From an uncultured bacterium (GTDB lineage: Bacteria > JAAXHH01): a stretch of 32,323 bases of DNA. The stretch spans positions 1 to 32,323 of the forward strand of contig CAJXCW010000025.1 in NCBI GenBank assembly GCA_913051705.1. Direction: 5' to 3'. This document shows positions 8,743 to 17,052 of the stretch, one piece after another (position 1 is the first letter of the stretch; each line of letters starts with the position of its first letter). Made by a program: the position numbers and the translations under genes. Under the pieces are notes generated by a model. That model did not search any database. It was not told the DNA's origin and saw only the letters and a list, made by a program, of their open reading frames with translations.

Positions 8743-9501
8743 ATGAACTACGACCAGGATCTCCAGAATTATTTTGAAGCTGACACACCGGAGACGGTGA
8801 TTGCATGGGCGCTGCAACAATGGGGATCACGTCTTGGATTCTGTACCAGCTTTCAGGCGGAAGGCATGGTGCTGATCGATATGGCCAGTAAGATGAAGGC
8901 GGACATCCGCGTGTTCACGATCGATACCGGCCGGTTGCACCAGGAAACATACGCATTCATGGATCAGGTGCGTAAACACTACGGGATCGACATCCAGGTC
9001 TATTTTCCGGATCTGCTTCAGGTGGAGTCGATGGTCAGCACACAAGGCGCGAACCTGTTCTACGATTCCGTAGCCTCCCGCACCACCTGCTGTAACGTCC
9101 GTAAAGTGGCCCCGCTTCGACGGGCGCTTGAAGGGCTGGATGCCTGGGTCGTCGGCCTGCGTCGGGATCAGGGCGAGAGCCGGCGGGGTATCAGAAAAGT
9201 AGAGAAGGACTATGAACACGACGGCCTGGTGAAAATCAGTCCCCTGGCCGACTGGACGCGCGATGAAGTGTGGTCTTATATAAAAACCCATAACGTGCCG
9301 CAACATCCGCTGTACGCCCAAGGATATACCAGCATCGGCTGCGCGCCCTGCACACGGGCCATACAGCCCGGCGAAGATATTCGTGCCGGCCGCTGGTGGT
9401 GGGAAGCGACCACGCACAAAGAGTGCGGTTTGCATTACGCGCCCGAAACCGGATCTTATGGACGCCAATTAGAGCTGCTTGTTGATAAAAAAGCCAGTTA
9501 G
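8743..9501 (+). CDS. cysH: Assimilatory adenylyl-sulfate (APS/PAPS) reductase
   Basis: It reduces activated sulfate (APS or PAPS) to sulfite using thioredoxin, a cytosolic step of assimilatory sulfate reduction. The 252-residue product has the two Cys pairs that bind a 4Fe-4S cluster in APS-type enzymes: C116-C117 in RTTCCNVRK, and C200/C203 in IGCAPCTR. It also has the C-terminal catalytic cysteine C228 in HKECGLH. The N-terminal CTSFQAEGMVLIDM segment forms the nucleotide site. Enterobacterial PAPS reductases lack the cluster cysteines, so APS is the likely substrate. The frame is open to a TTG at 8668, but homology begins only after the ATG at 8743, which has a weak purine-rich site upstream. 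No other sulfate-assimilation gene is in the window. Confidence 0.93.
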   Translation: MNYDQDLQNYFEADTPETVIAWALQQWGSRLGFCTSFQAEGMVLIDMASKMKADIRVFTIDTGRLHQETYAFMDQVRKHYGIDIQVYFPDLLQVESMVSTQGANLFYDSVASRTTCCNVRKVAPLRRALEGLDAWVVGLRRDQGESRRGIRKVEKDYEHDGLVKISPLADWTRDEVWSYIKTHNVPQHPLYAQGYTSIGCAPCTRAIQPGEDIRAGRWWWEATTHKECGLHYAPETGSYGRQLELLVDKKAS

Positions 9502-9508
9502 AACCGGC

Positions 9509-9536
9509 GTGTGGGCATCCTGACCGATGCCCACAC
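9509..9536. terminator. Bidirectional hairpin between convergent genes
   Basis: GTGTGGGCATC and GATGCCCACAC are perfect 11-bp arms around a 6-base loop. They fill the 36-base gap between the stop of cysH and the stop of the convergent membrane protein gene. There is no T-run on either side, so it may act as a roadblock hairpin or an mRNA 3' stabiliser rather than a classical intrinsic terminator. Confidence 0.65.
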
Positions 9537-9537
9537 C

Positions 9538-9990
9538 CTACACCCACCGCCGTACTTTCTGCTTGTACGCCACGTACACTTCCCCGAAAATATCTTCAAG
9601 AAATCGCTCTTCACCGCGAATAAAATTGGCCGTGATGCCCCAGATAAAAAAAGGTATCGGCAGGAACGCGCTGACAACGCCAAAGAGCACGCCTGCACCG
9701 GTCAGTACCAGCACCATACCCAGATACATCGGGTTTCGCGTGAATTGATACATGCCCTCAACGACCAGCGCGGTGGATCTTTCAAAGGGGATAATCGGCG
9801 TCTTCGCTCTACTGAAGGCGCCCACGGCAATCAGCATGATGGTCAGACCGAATACAATGAACAGAATGCCTGCATAAGCATACGGAAAGAGAATAACTTT
9901 GACCACCGGTAGCAGATAATACAGCGCTGTCATAAAAATCAGAGAAATAAGGAAATACACAGGCGGAACGACTTTTCGTTTCTGCTCCAT
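9538..9990 (-). CDS. Isoprenylcysteine carboxyl methyltransferase family membrane protein
   Basis: A 150-residue integral membrane protein with about four hydrophobic segments (about residues 10-30, 33-58, 92-112 and 108-122 partly merged). It carries the ICMT/PEMT signature: RNPMYLGM (about 85-92) and, near the C-terminus, EERFLEDIFGEVYVAYKQKVRRW. The fold uses S-adenosylmethionine to methylate lipophilic substrates. Bacterial members are mostly of unknown substrate, so prenyl-protein methylation should not be assumed. The ATG is preceded by AAGGAGG eight bases upstream. The small gene at 10004-10291 ends 13 bases before this start, so the two probably form an operon. Confidence 0.85.
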   Translation of the reverse strand: MEQKRKVVPPVYFLISLIFMTALYYLLPVVKVILFPYAYAGILFIVFGLTIMLIAVGAFSRAKTPIIPFERSTALVVEGMYQFTRNPMYLGMVLVLTGAGVLFGVVSAFLPIPFFIWGITANFIRGEERFLEDIFGEVYVAYKQKVRRWV

Positions 9991-10003
9991 GATCAGCGCC
10001 TCC

Positions 10004-10291
10004 TTAGGACCCTACCTCGCCATGCCCTATCCCCGCTTCACCGGGCGATTTCGTCTCGTCGAAAAAGCACATCGCCCCCTTCGGATTCAATATATCCGTA
10101 ATGTGCGCTAATTGCGAGATATAATAGTGCAGCACCACAAATCCCTCACCAAAACGCTCAGGAATACCCAGACAGGGTTTGGGGAGGATCACGTGTGTCT
10201 GTGTGTTGTTCTTTGCATTGAGGGATTCCGGATAAAAATAAATCAGCCCGCGCCATTCGGTGATCGGAAACTCAATTTTGGTGATGGCCAT
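10004..10291 (-). CDS. Small hypothetical protein (95 aa)
   Basis: I do not recognise this protein. The ATG at 10291 was chosen over an upstream start because GAGGGG lies seven to eight bases before it. The product has no obvious signal peptide or transmembrane helix and looks like a small soluble alpha/beta protein (MAITKIEFPITEWRGLIYFY at the N-terminus, a Gly/Glu-rich C-terminus). It ends just ahead of the ICMT-family gene, overlapping that gene's ribosome binding site region, which supports real translation and coupling. The opposite-strand frame at 10112-10318 is taken to be a shadow. Confidence 0.6.
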   Translation of the reverse strand: MAITKIEFPITEWRGLIYFYPESLNAKNNTQTHVILPKPCLGIPERFGEGFVVLHYYISQLAHITDILNPKGAMCFFDETKSPGEAGIGHGEVGS

Positions 10292-10451
10292 GGTTGCTCC
10301 CCTCATGATAATATGTGAGATGATATAAGATCATAGTCACATGGCGGAGCAACAGCTGTGCCAGATGGATAAGCGGGATATTTGCCTGTAAAACAATGAA
10401 AAAGCGCCCTCTGACGTACACCTCTGTTATGCCAGCGGACACTTTACAGGA

Positions 10452-11531
10452 TCAGTCATCAAATACTTTTTTCACTTTCGCCAGGACGTCAAAGCCTTCA
10501 GGACAGACCGCGTTAGCCCCTTCAAAATCCGTACAGGCCATCACCTGCACTTTATGGCCCTCATACCTCTGATGGGCCGCCTGAATACCGAATCGTTGCG
10601 CCGAATCATGAAAGGTCATGATCTGAGGAACGGGGATCCCCTGAGTATAGGGTGCACATCGACCGCAACTCCGGCAGGGGCCGATACCTACATCTTGTAT
10701 CTTGTGTCGCAATTGATCACGCTCTGCCTCTGAGAGGCCGGCCAGGATCGTCCCCACCGCACAATTTTCATCTGCGATAGCGGACGTACTCATACCCGAG
10801 AGAACAGAGGTCACAGCAGGATAAAGGAGAAGGGCCAGCAGCGCTCCTTGACAGGGCGTAGAAATATACGGATCGAGTATAGATTGAAAAACCCCGATGT
10901 CGCGTGTGAGTAATCCATCCGCTGTAGGGAAATTGATCACTACGCCCAGATCCCGTTCCGCAGCCAGAGGTAATATTTCGTCTTCCACCCGTTCGATACG
11001 AATCAGGCTCATAGGCAGCTGGATCACATCGAAGGCATCCGTTTCGATCAAGGCTTTCATCCGGTCAATCCCCGTGCGACCGTGCTCATACGGAAGAAAG
11101 TGATTAAAACTGACCCCGAGAAATCGGGTCAGCCCTTCCGACCGGATCTGCTCCAGCGTGTGCAGCATCCCTTTATCCCGCATTAAATACGTGTACCGCG
11201 CCTCATTATCGCACGCATGGGCATAGAGCAGATCCACCCGGTCTACTTCAAGCAGCGAAAAACTGGTTTCCAGACTTTCCCGCGTGACATCCGGGTCCTC
11301 GATCATCGCCTTGGTCGCCAGGATATAATCCGAACGACGTCCCCGAAGCGCCTCCCCCAGATGCTTCTCACTGTTGCCATAATATCTGGCCGTATCGATA
11401 AAATTGACGCCGAGATCCAGAGCCCGGTGCACCGTCTCCATCGCCTGTTCCGGGTGCTCATCAAGCCGGGCGCCCCCGAATCCGATCGTGCTGACCTGAA
11501 GTCCTGTTCTTCCCAGTGGTCTTGTCTCCAT
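10452..11531 (-). CDS. Aldo/keto reductase with C-terminal Fe-S-like tail
   Basis: An NADPH-dependent (beta/alpha)8-barrel oxidoreductase. From the ATG at 11531 (AAGAAGGA upstream) it is 359 residues. The AKR tetrad is intact: D46, Y51, K74 and H105. The barrel is followed from about residue 280 by a tail like the ferredoxin-type extension of the Fe-S AKR subfamily, but it is degenerate. C286, C289 and C292 remain from the CxxCxxCxxxC motif while the fourth position is occupied by non-Cys (APYTQG). Only C333 and C343 remain of the second set. A cluster may be lost or may be of the 3Fe type. A TTG-initiated extension to 11558 is possible but less likely. Substrate unknown. It diverges from the gene at 11778. 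Confidence 0.9.
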   Translation of the reverse strand: METRPLGRTGLQVSTIGFGGARLDEHPEQAMETVHRALDLGVNFIDTARYYGNSEKHLGEALRGRRSDYILATKAMIEDPDVTRESLETSFSLLEVDRVDLLYAHACDNEARYTYLMRDKGMLHTLEQIRSEGLTRFLGVSFNHFLPYEHGRTGIDRMKALIETDAFDVIQLPMSLIRIERVEDEILPLAAERDLGVVINFPTADGLLTRDIGVFQSILDPYISTPCQGALLALLLYPAVTSVLSGMSTSAIADENCAVGTILAGLSEAERDQLRHKIQDVGIGPCRSCGRCAPYTQGIPVPQIMTFHDSAQRFGIQAAHQRYEGHKVQVMACTDFEGANAVCPEGFDVLAKVKKVFDD

Positions 11532-11777
11532 ATGTATGTGATCCTTCTTGGGGGTCAAATTTTGCTTTTAAGACGAATATTGGAAGAATATATCCTTATT
11601 TCTTTTTACTGCCAGTATATTATTTCTTGATGACCTCTGCCGATTAATGGGATATAATACAGGTGGATAATACGCCATGCATACTTCTTCTCTATTCCCA
11701 TATTGTTAAACGACCCCGGCGGTATTATATTCATCCCGATACCAATAGACCTGCTCAGAAATTCCAAAGGCAAACAT

Positions 11778-12896
11778 ATGAGCTACTCACGAATCGACAG
11801 TCACCGGGTAAATGTCAAGCCCCTGGCGTCTCGTAAGAATAAACATCATATCGACGAAATTCGGATTGATCCGGATGCGGCCCTACCCCCGGTGACATCC
11901 CGCCAAAAAGCGAACATCGCGAAGGTCGCCGGCTGGATACGCACTGCCCGAGCGCAGGGGGCCGCCGTCATGCTTGCCTATGGCGCCCACATGGTTAAGA
12001 ACGGTCTGGGACCGGTGGTCGTACGCATGATGGAAGAGGGATGGATCACCCATCTGGCGACAAACGGTGCGGGCGTGATTCACGATTGGGAATACGCCTT
12101 TCAGGGACAATCCGAGGAGGATGTGCGGGCGCATGTGGCGCAAGGGCAGTTCGGCACCTGGGACGAGACCGGCAGACATACCCATCTGGCAGTGCTGACC
12201 GGCGCGCTCGACGGCATGGGATATGGAGAGTCGGTAGGCCGTCTCATATGTGATGACGGCTATACGATTCCTGATCGGGCAGCACTTCAGCATGCTCTGG
12301 CCAGCTGGACCGATCATCCGGCAGACGATGAAATCATGCCCGCCCGTGCAGACCTGCTTCAAGCCTTGGTACGGCATGACATCGAAGCCGGATATCACAA
12401 GGTGATCCATCCTCACAAAACCTTCTCGCTTACAGGCCATGCCTGCCGGCTCCATGTCCCGCTGACGGTTCATCCGGGCATCGGATACGATATCATCTAC
12501 ACCCATCCTCTGGCCAATAGCGCGGCCATTGGCCGTGGTGCCGGCATCGATTTCTCTATTTTTGTGAACAGTGTCTCGCATCTCGACGGTGGAGTGTTCC
12601 TGTCGGTGGGCTCATCCATCATGGCCCCCCAGGTGTTTGAAAAATCCATGTCCATCGCCAACAACCTGCGCCTTCAGGACGGTCTGAAGCCGTTACGCCC
12701 TTTCATCGCCGTCAACGATCTCATGGAAGATAACTGGGACTGGAACACGGGCGAGCCGCCCATGGACAATCCCGCCTACTATAACCGCATCGGCAAAAGC
12801 TTCAGCCGCATGGGCGGCGAGATGCTGTATACCGCCGCCGACAATCGGGTGTTTATACAATCTCTTTGTCGCCAGCTGGGTAAGAGCGGCAGGTAA
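11778..12896 (+). CDS. Conserved uncharacterised protein, deoxyhypusine-synthase-like
   Basis: A 372-residue cytosolic protein of unknown function. The segment around residues 58-95 (MLAYGAHMVKNGLGPVVVRM, then THLATNGAGVIHDWEYAFQG) resembles the NAD-binding core of deoxyhypusine synthase, an enzyme otherwise typical of archaea and eukaryotes. Around residues 245-300 there is GRGAGIDFSIFVNSVSHLDG followed by a VFLSVGSSIMAPQVFEKSMS stretch. I would call it a distant relative, not a true synthase. The ATG at 11778 has AAAGG eight bases upstream; an upstream TTG (11703) is less likely. A TATAAT hexamer at 11653-11658 could be its -10, but no -35 sits at proper spacing. The next gene on this strand starts 86 bases after it ends and probably works with it. 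Confidence 0.75.
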   Translation: MSYSRIDSHRVNVKPLASRKNKHHIDEIRIDPDAALPPVTSRQKANIAKVAGWIRTARAQGAAVMLAYGAHMVKNGLGPVVVRMMEEGWITHLATNGAGVIHDWEYAFQGQSEEDVRAHVAQGQFGTWDETGRHTHLAVLTGALDGMGYGESVGRLICDDGYTIPDRAALQHALASWTDHPADDEIMPARADLLQALVRHDIEAGYHKVIHPHKTFSLTGHACRLHVPLTVHPGIGYDIIYTHPLANSAAIGRGAGIDFSIFVNSVSHLDGGVFLSVGSSIMAPQVFEKSMSIANNLRLQDGLKPLRPFIAVNDLMEDNWDWNTGEPPMDNPAYYNRIGKSFSRMGGEMLYTAADNRVFIQSLCRQLGKSGR

Positions 12897-12982
12897 TAGC
12901 AATTGGTGATGGTGATTGAAACCCCTTTGCCATCTTGACTGCACCGTACTCTTCTTGGCTGAACTCAATCGGAGTCCTGCTC

Positions 12983-14161
12983 ATGTCCGTACGAAAACGC
13001 ATTGCCGCGATTATCACCGAATACCGACCGAATTCGCATGCTGATGTGATTGTTACGAAATATTTGAAAGGGTTTCCGACAGATGCCGGGCTTATCGCGC
13101 CTCGCGTCGATATCGCGTCGATGTATGTGGATCAATATGCCGAGAATGATCTGAGTCGGACTTTCTCCGAAGCGCATGGCGTGCCTGTCTACCCGAGCAT
13201 TGTGCAGGCGCTGACGATGGGGGGAAAGGAACTCGCGGTGGATGGCGTGCTTCTTATCGGTGAGCACGGGGATTACGCCTGGAATGAAAAGGAGCAGCAT
13301 CTGTTCCCGCGGAAATATTTCATGGAGCAGATATGCGGTGTGATGGCGACGAGTGGCCGTGCCGCGCCGGTGTTCAACGACAAACATTTGTCCTATAACT
13401 GGCACGATGCAAAATGGATGTGCGACCGGGCATCCCAATTGGGCGCTCCGTTTATGGCCGGTTCTTCGCTCCCGTTTTTCTGGCGTAATCCGTGGCTGGA
13501 ACACGAGCGGGACACACCGATTGAAGACGCTATTGCCGTTGGCTTTTCAGGACTCGATATCTATGGATTTCATACGCTGGAAACCCTTCAGTGTATGGTC
13601 GAGCGACGGGTCGGCGGAGAGACGGGCGTAGCCGCCGTGACCTGCCTGGAAGGCAACGCCGTCTGGGATGCTGCCGATGCCGGGCTCTGGCCGCTGGATC
13701 TGGCGGAAGCGGCCTGCGAGGCCATTCAGAACAAGCCGGAAGGGCATATGAAAGACCATTGCGAGAATCCGGCGCTTTTTATCGTCGAGTATCGTGATGG
13801 CTTTCGCGGGGCCATCCTGATGCTGAACGGATACGTCACCGATCTGGCCTACGCCGCCCGGGTCGATGGTCAGGTGCTCGCCTCCGAATTCTACTGCCCG
13901 CAGACGCCGCACGCCCATTTCAGTTATCTCAGCCTCAACATCGAAGAGATGTTTCTATCAGGCATCCCCGCCTATCCGGTTGAACGAACCCTGCTGACAA
14001 CAGGTGTGCTTGAAGCTGCTCTCGACTCGCGGTATCAGGGCCATATCCGCCTCGAAACGCCGCACCTCGATGTGGCTTATACATCCTATGAGCAAATCCG
14101 CTGGAGACCAACCGCAACCCGGCCAAGCGGAGCTTCGTTGATACCCTTCGGTCATGAATAG
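12983..14161 (+). CDS. Conserved uncharacterised protein, Gfo/Idh/MocA-like
   Basis: A 392-residue protein of unknown function. Its N-terminal third (RIAAIITEYRPNSHADVIVT, SEAHGVPVYPSIVQAL, DGVLLIGEHGDYAWN) reads like the Rossmann-type half of Gfo/Idh/MocA oxidoreductases, but I see no clean GxGxxG NAD loop. The middle is rich in aromatic and acidic residues (FMAGSSLPFFWRNPWLEHER, FHTLETLQCMVERR), which suggests a catalytic or sugar-binding domain. The ATG at 12983 has GGAG eight bases upstream and was preferred to the TTG-initiated extension at 12935. It lies 86 bases downstream of the deoxyhypusine-synthase-like gene, and its stop is three bases from the stop of the convergent TPR gene, leaving no room for a terminator. 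Confidence 0.75.
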   Translation: MSVRKRIAAIITEYRPNSHADVIVTKYLKGFPTDAGLIAPRVDIASMYVDQYAENDLSRTFSEAHGVPVYPSIVQALTMGGKELAVDGVLLIGEHGDYAWNEKEQHLFPRKYFMEQICGVMATSGRAAPVFNDKHLSYNWHDAKWMCDRASQLGAPFMAGSSLPFFWRNPWLEHERDTPIEDAIAVGFSGLDIYGFHTLETLQCMVERRVGGETGVAAVTCLEGNAVWDAADAGLWPLDLAEAACEAIQNKPEGHMKDHCENPALFIVEYRDGFRGAILMLNGYVTDLAYAARVDGQVLASEFYCPQTPHAHFSYLSLNIEEMFLSGIPAYPVERTLLTTGVLEAALDSRYQGHIRLETPHLDVAYTSYEQIRWRPTATRPSGASLIPFGHE

Positions 14162-14164
14162 CCT

Positions 14165-15649
14165 CTACTCGATGCGTTTGATAATATGAAAGCCCAAAGA
14201 TGTTCGGATGACATCGCTCACCTCACCCACCCGTAAACCCATCGCTGCTTCCTCAAACGTCGGAATCATTTCACCGGGTCCGAAAAAGCCCAGATCACCG
14301 CCGTTGGCGCCACTCGGATCTATGGATTTGGTACGGGCCAGTTCGATAAAATCTACGCCGGTGTTCAATTGGGTCAAGATCGCTTCAGCTTCGGATTGAC
14401 TGCGGACAACGATCTGCCTCACACGTATTTTGTTCGCTTGCCGAGCGGCCTCCCGATCCTGCTTTTTTGATTTGACACGATAAAGCGCCGTCTGCAACTC
14501 CGCGGAGGCCGGATCCAGCGCCACAGCCGCTTCGTAGTTGCTGATGGCCAGATCAAATTGTTCATACTGCTCGTAGACCAGACCGAGTTCCGCATAGAGA
14601 CGAGGATCTTTGCCGCCCATATCCAATATATCCTGGTAGTATTGAATCGCTTCGTCCTTGCGTCCTTCACCTGCTTCCAAACGGGCGAGAGCGACGCGGG
14701 CGACGACCAGATCAGACTTGACACCCAATGCGCGTGTCCAGACGGTCCGGGCGGCATCCGGCATATTCTTACTCTGGTAGGCGATCCCCAGATTCATATA
14801 CGCTTCGGCATAATCAGGTGCCAGAGCGACCGCTTTTGACCACGCGACAATGGCCTCATCCGGGTGCCCGGAACCCATATACGATACCCCGAGATTAAGA
14901 TATACCTTCGGCAATTGACCTGCATCCACCGACGCGGCCGCCACCTTCTCATACAGACGAATCGCTTCTTCGAATCGCTCTGCATCCGCATATAGTTTTC
15001 CGAGGTTCGTATAGGCGTCCATATACGTGGAATCATGCCTGATCGATTGAAGATAGTGATGTTCCGCATCTGACAGATAACCACCCTGGTTATATACGAT
15101 AGCCAGCGTAGTGTGAGCGACTGCTAACTGAGGCGGCCCTTTCATCATCTGGTCGAACTGAGCTTTCGCCCAGGAAAATACCGTATCAGGAGGGACCATA
15201 TCCATACGTCGCACACCAATGGTATCACCGGCGGCAGCATTCTTAAATTCTTTGAGCGCCGTAACCTGATCTCCATTCGCATGATGAAGCAACCCCAGAG
15301 TTAAATGAGCAGACGCAAAGTTAGGCGCAATTTCCAGGGCGTGGGTAAGATGAACTTGCGCACTATCGTAATTACCGATGGCAAAATATACCGCGCCCAG
15401 ATTATTCTTAGCCATCGACAAAGCCGAAAGAAACTGCCGTAACGCCGCACGCTGCCGCGCTTCCTGCGACACGTTTTCCGTCCCGGCATCCACGGTCGGA
15501 GTGGTTTGTGCCTGGGCCGTCGTCCAACTGAGAACCCAGAAGCAGACTAAAAACCACCGTAGCCGGCGTGAGGTATGTCGTCTTGTTCTACACGACCTTG
15601 AAAACCGGTGGCTTACAGGGTCCCATTCTATCCGATATCGAATATCCAT
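14165..15649 (-). CDS. Secreted TPR protein with C-terminal parvulin (PpiC) domain
   Basis: A predicted periplasmic folding or scaffold protein. A basic N-terminus and hydrophobic stretch (about residues 30-44) end in AQA, a signal peptidase I site near residue 47. Then follow about eight tetratricopeptide repeats (recognisable AxxxLGxxxxxxGxxxxA spacing, about 70-390). A PpiC-type rotamase domain follows at about 405-494, from IRVRQIVVRS through GGDLGFFGPGEMIPTFEEAA to the end. TPRs bind partner proteins and parvulins isomerise prolyl bonds in outer-membrane or exported clients. I chose the ATG at 15649 because GGAGGT precedes it. The frame is open to an ATG (15679) that overlaps the folC stop by one base, so translational coupling is possible either way. 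Length about 494 residues. Confidence 0.88.
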   Translation of the reverse strand: MDIRYRIEWDPVSHRFSRSCRTRRHTSRRLRWFLVCFWVLSWTTAQAQTTPTVDAGTENVSQEARQRAALRQFLSALSMAKNNLGAVYFAIGNYDSAQVHLTHALEIAPNFASAHLTLGLLHHANGDQVTALKEFKNAAAGDTIGVRRMDMVPPDTVFSWAKAQFDQMMKGPPQLAVAHTTLAIVYNQGGYLSDAEHHYLQSIRHDSTYMDAYTNLGKLYADAERFEEAIRLYEKVAAASVDAGQLPKVYLNLGVSYMGSGHPDEAIVAWSKAVALAPDYAEAYMNLGIAYQSKNMPDAARTVWTRALGVKSDLVVARVALARLEAGEGRKDEAIQYYQDILDMGGKDPRLYAELGLVYEQYEQFDLAISNYEAAVALDPASAELQTALYRVKSKKQDREAARQANKIRVRQIVVRSQSEAEAILTQLNTGVDFIELARTKSIDPSGANGGDLGFFGPGEMIPTFEEAAMGLRVGEVSDVIRTSLGFHIIKRIE

Positions 15650-15678
15650 ATTCTTTTCAACCTCCATGGCGAAACCCA

Positions 15679-17043
15679 TCAACGACTCAGTGTTTCTTCC
15701 GGTTCCAGGTTTTGTAATACCTCCATGGTCTCACCGACTAAAGCGAAACTACCCGTTACGCAAATCAGATCATACGGCGTGGTGATGGTTCGGGCCATCT
15801 CGAGTGCATCGGAGACGGAAGAGGTCACATGAACCAGCGTGCCGGATTGCCGGCATAAGGCCGCGACCTTCTCAGGATCGGCCTGTCGTCTACGTAATAC
15901 GCGCCGGGTGGTCACAACAATTTCATCGGCATAATCTGCAAAGACACGACATAATTCATCGACCGCTTTGTCTTGATGTATAGATAAGACCAGAACCGAC
16001 CGGCGACTGGGAAAAAGGCGCTGGAGTGTCTGGGTCAGATTTTCAGCGGCCATTACGTTATGGGCGCCATCCAGAATCAGCCAGGGTTGATGTTCCAGAA
16101 CTTGCATCCGCCCGGGTAAGCGTACCTCTCGTATGCCTCTGTTGATGTCATCCGCAGAGATCGACAGACCATGTTGCGTGAGCAATTCTACGACACCGAT
16201 AGCCGTAGCCGCATTACATGCCTGAAACTCGCCCAACAAGGGTATCGTCAAGTGATGATACGTCTGTTCCCGCCCACGTATGTCAAGCGTCTGCTGTCTC
16301 GTATCTTCGCCCTGTATGGTGTAATGAATGTCGGTACCCACTTCACATAATGAACACTCCAGGCGACGGCAAACCTCTCTGATAATGGTACGGGCGTCCG
16401 GTGTTTGAGGCGCACTTACGGTTGGCACACCTCTTTTTATAATCCCCGCTTTTTCACGAGCGATCTCCGGTATTGTCGTACCCAGACGATCCGTATGATC
16501 CAGGCCGATAGGCGTAATCGCACATACCTTCGGTTTAATAACATTGGTCGAATCCAGGCGACCGCCTAGACCCGATTCAATGACAGCTAAATCCACATTC
16601 TGCTCTTTAAAATACAAAAAAGCAAGCGCCGTCATAATATCAAAAGACGAGGCAAACCCTTCAGACTCTTGATGGGTGTATTCGATGACAGGCCGCATCT
16701 TATCGACCAATTGAGACACCTCTTCTTCCGATATGGGCACGCCGTTGACCATGATGCGTTCCCGTATGCTGACCAGATGAGGCGATGTATACAACCCAAC
16801 GCGATATCCGCCCTGATGGACGATCGATGCGATCATAGAAGCCGTAGAGCCTTTTCCCTTGGTCCCGGCGACATGTACGGACGGCCAGTGACATTCAGGA
16901 TGGTCCAGGGCTTCTACAAGCGCTTCGATCCGGTCCAGATTCATTCGTCTTGGTGAGGCGCCGGGTAACTTCTCGTAATCTACAAAACCGTATACATAAT
17001 CAAGCGTTTCTTTGTAAGTAGATGGATTCATGGATTTCAGCAT
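15679..17043 (-). CDS. folC: Folylpolyglutamate / dihydrofolate synthase
   Basis: A Mur-ligase-superfamily enzyme that adds glutamate to dihydropteroate or to tetrahydrofolates with ATP in the cytosol. Landmarks are the P-loop GTKGKGST (60-67), SPHL (87-90), ESGLGGRLDSTN (156-167), LDHTDRLG (181-188), the carbamylated-lysine region EKAGIIKRG (197-205), and LDGAHN in the C-terminal domain. At 454 residues it is of normal length. The start is the ATG at 17043; an internal ATG at 17031 is an alternative. It begins 9 bases after the stop of the ATP-grasp gene and ends overlapping the TPR-parvulin gene, so it is in the middle of a tight operon. Confidence 0.95.
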   Translation of the reverse strand: MLKSMNPSTYKETLDYVYGFVDYEKLPGASPRRMNLDRIEALVEALDHPECHWPSVHVAGTKGKGSTASMIASIVHQGGYRVGLYTSPHLVSIRERIMVNGVPISEEEVSQLVDKMRPVIEYTHQESEGFASSFDIMTALAFLYFKEQNVDLAVIESGLGGRLDSTNVIKPKVCAITPIGLDHTDRLGTTIPEIAREKAGIIKRGVPTVSAPQTPDARTIIREVCRRLECSLCEVGTDIHYTIQGEDTRQQTLDIRGREQTYHHLTIPLLGEFQACNAATAIGVVELLTQHGLSISADDINRGIREVRLPGRMQVLEHQPWLILDGAHNVMAAENLTQTLQRLFPSRRSVLVLSIHQDKAVDELCRVFADYADEIVVTTRRVLRRRQADPEKVAALCRQSGTLVHVTSSVSDALEMARTITTPYDLICVTGSFALVGETMEVLQNLEPEETLSR

Positions 17044-17052
17044 CTCTATCAG

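Noticed and set aside
9511-9912. Plus-strand frame opposite the ICMT-family gene
   Set aside because: The minus-strand product has a clear signature and ribosome binding site; the plus-strand one has neither and runs through the hairpin.
11627-11658. TTGATG / TATAAT promoter ahead of the gene at 11778
   Set aside because: The -10 is good but the spacer is 20 bases; not strong enough to annotate.
15679-17043. folC as a CapB or cyanophycin-type ligase
   Set aside because: The full FolC motif order and length are present.
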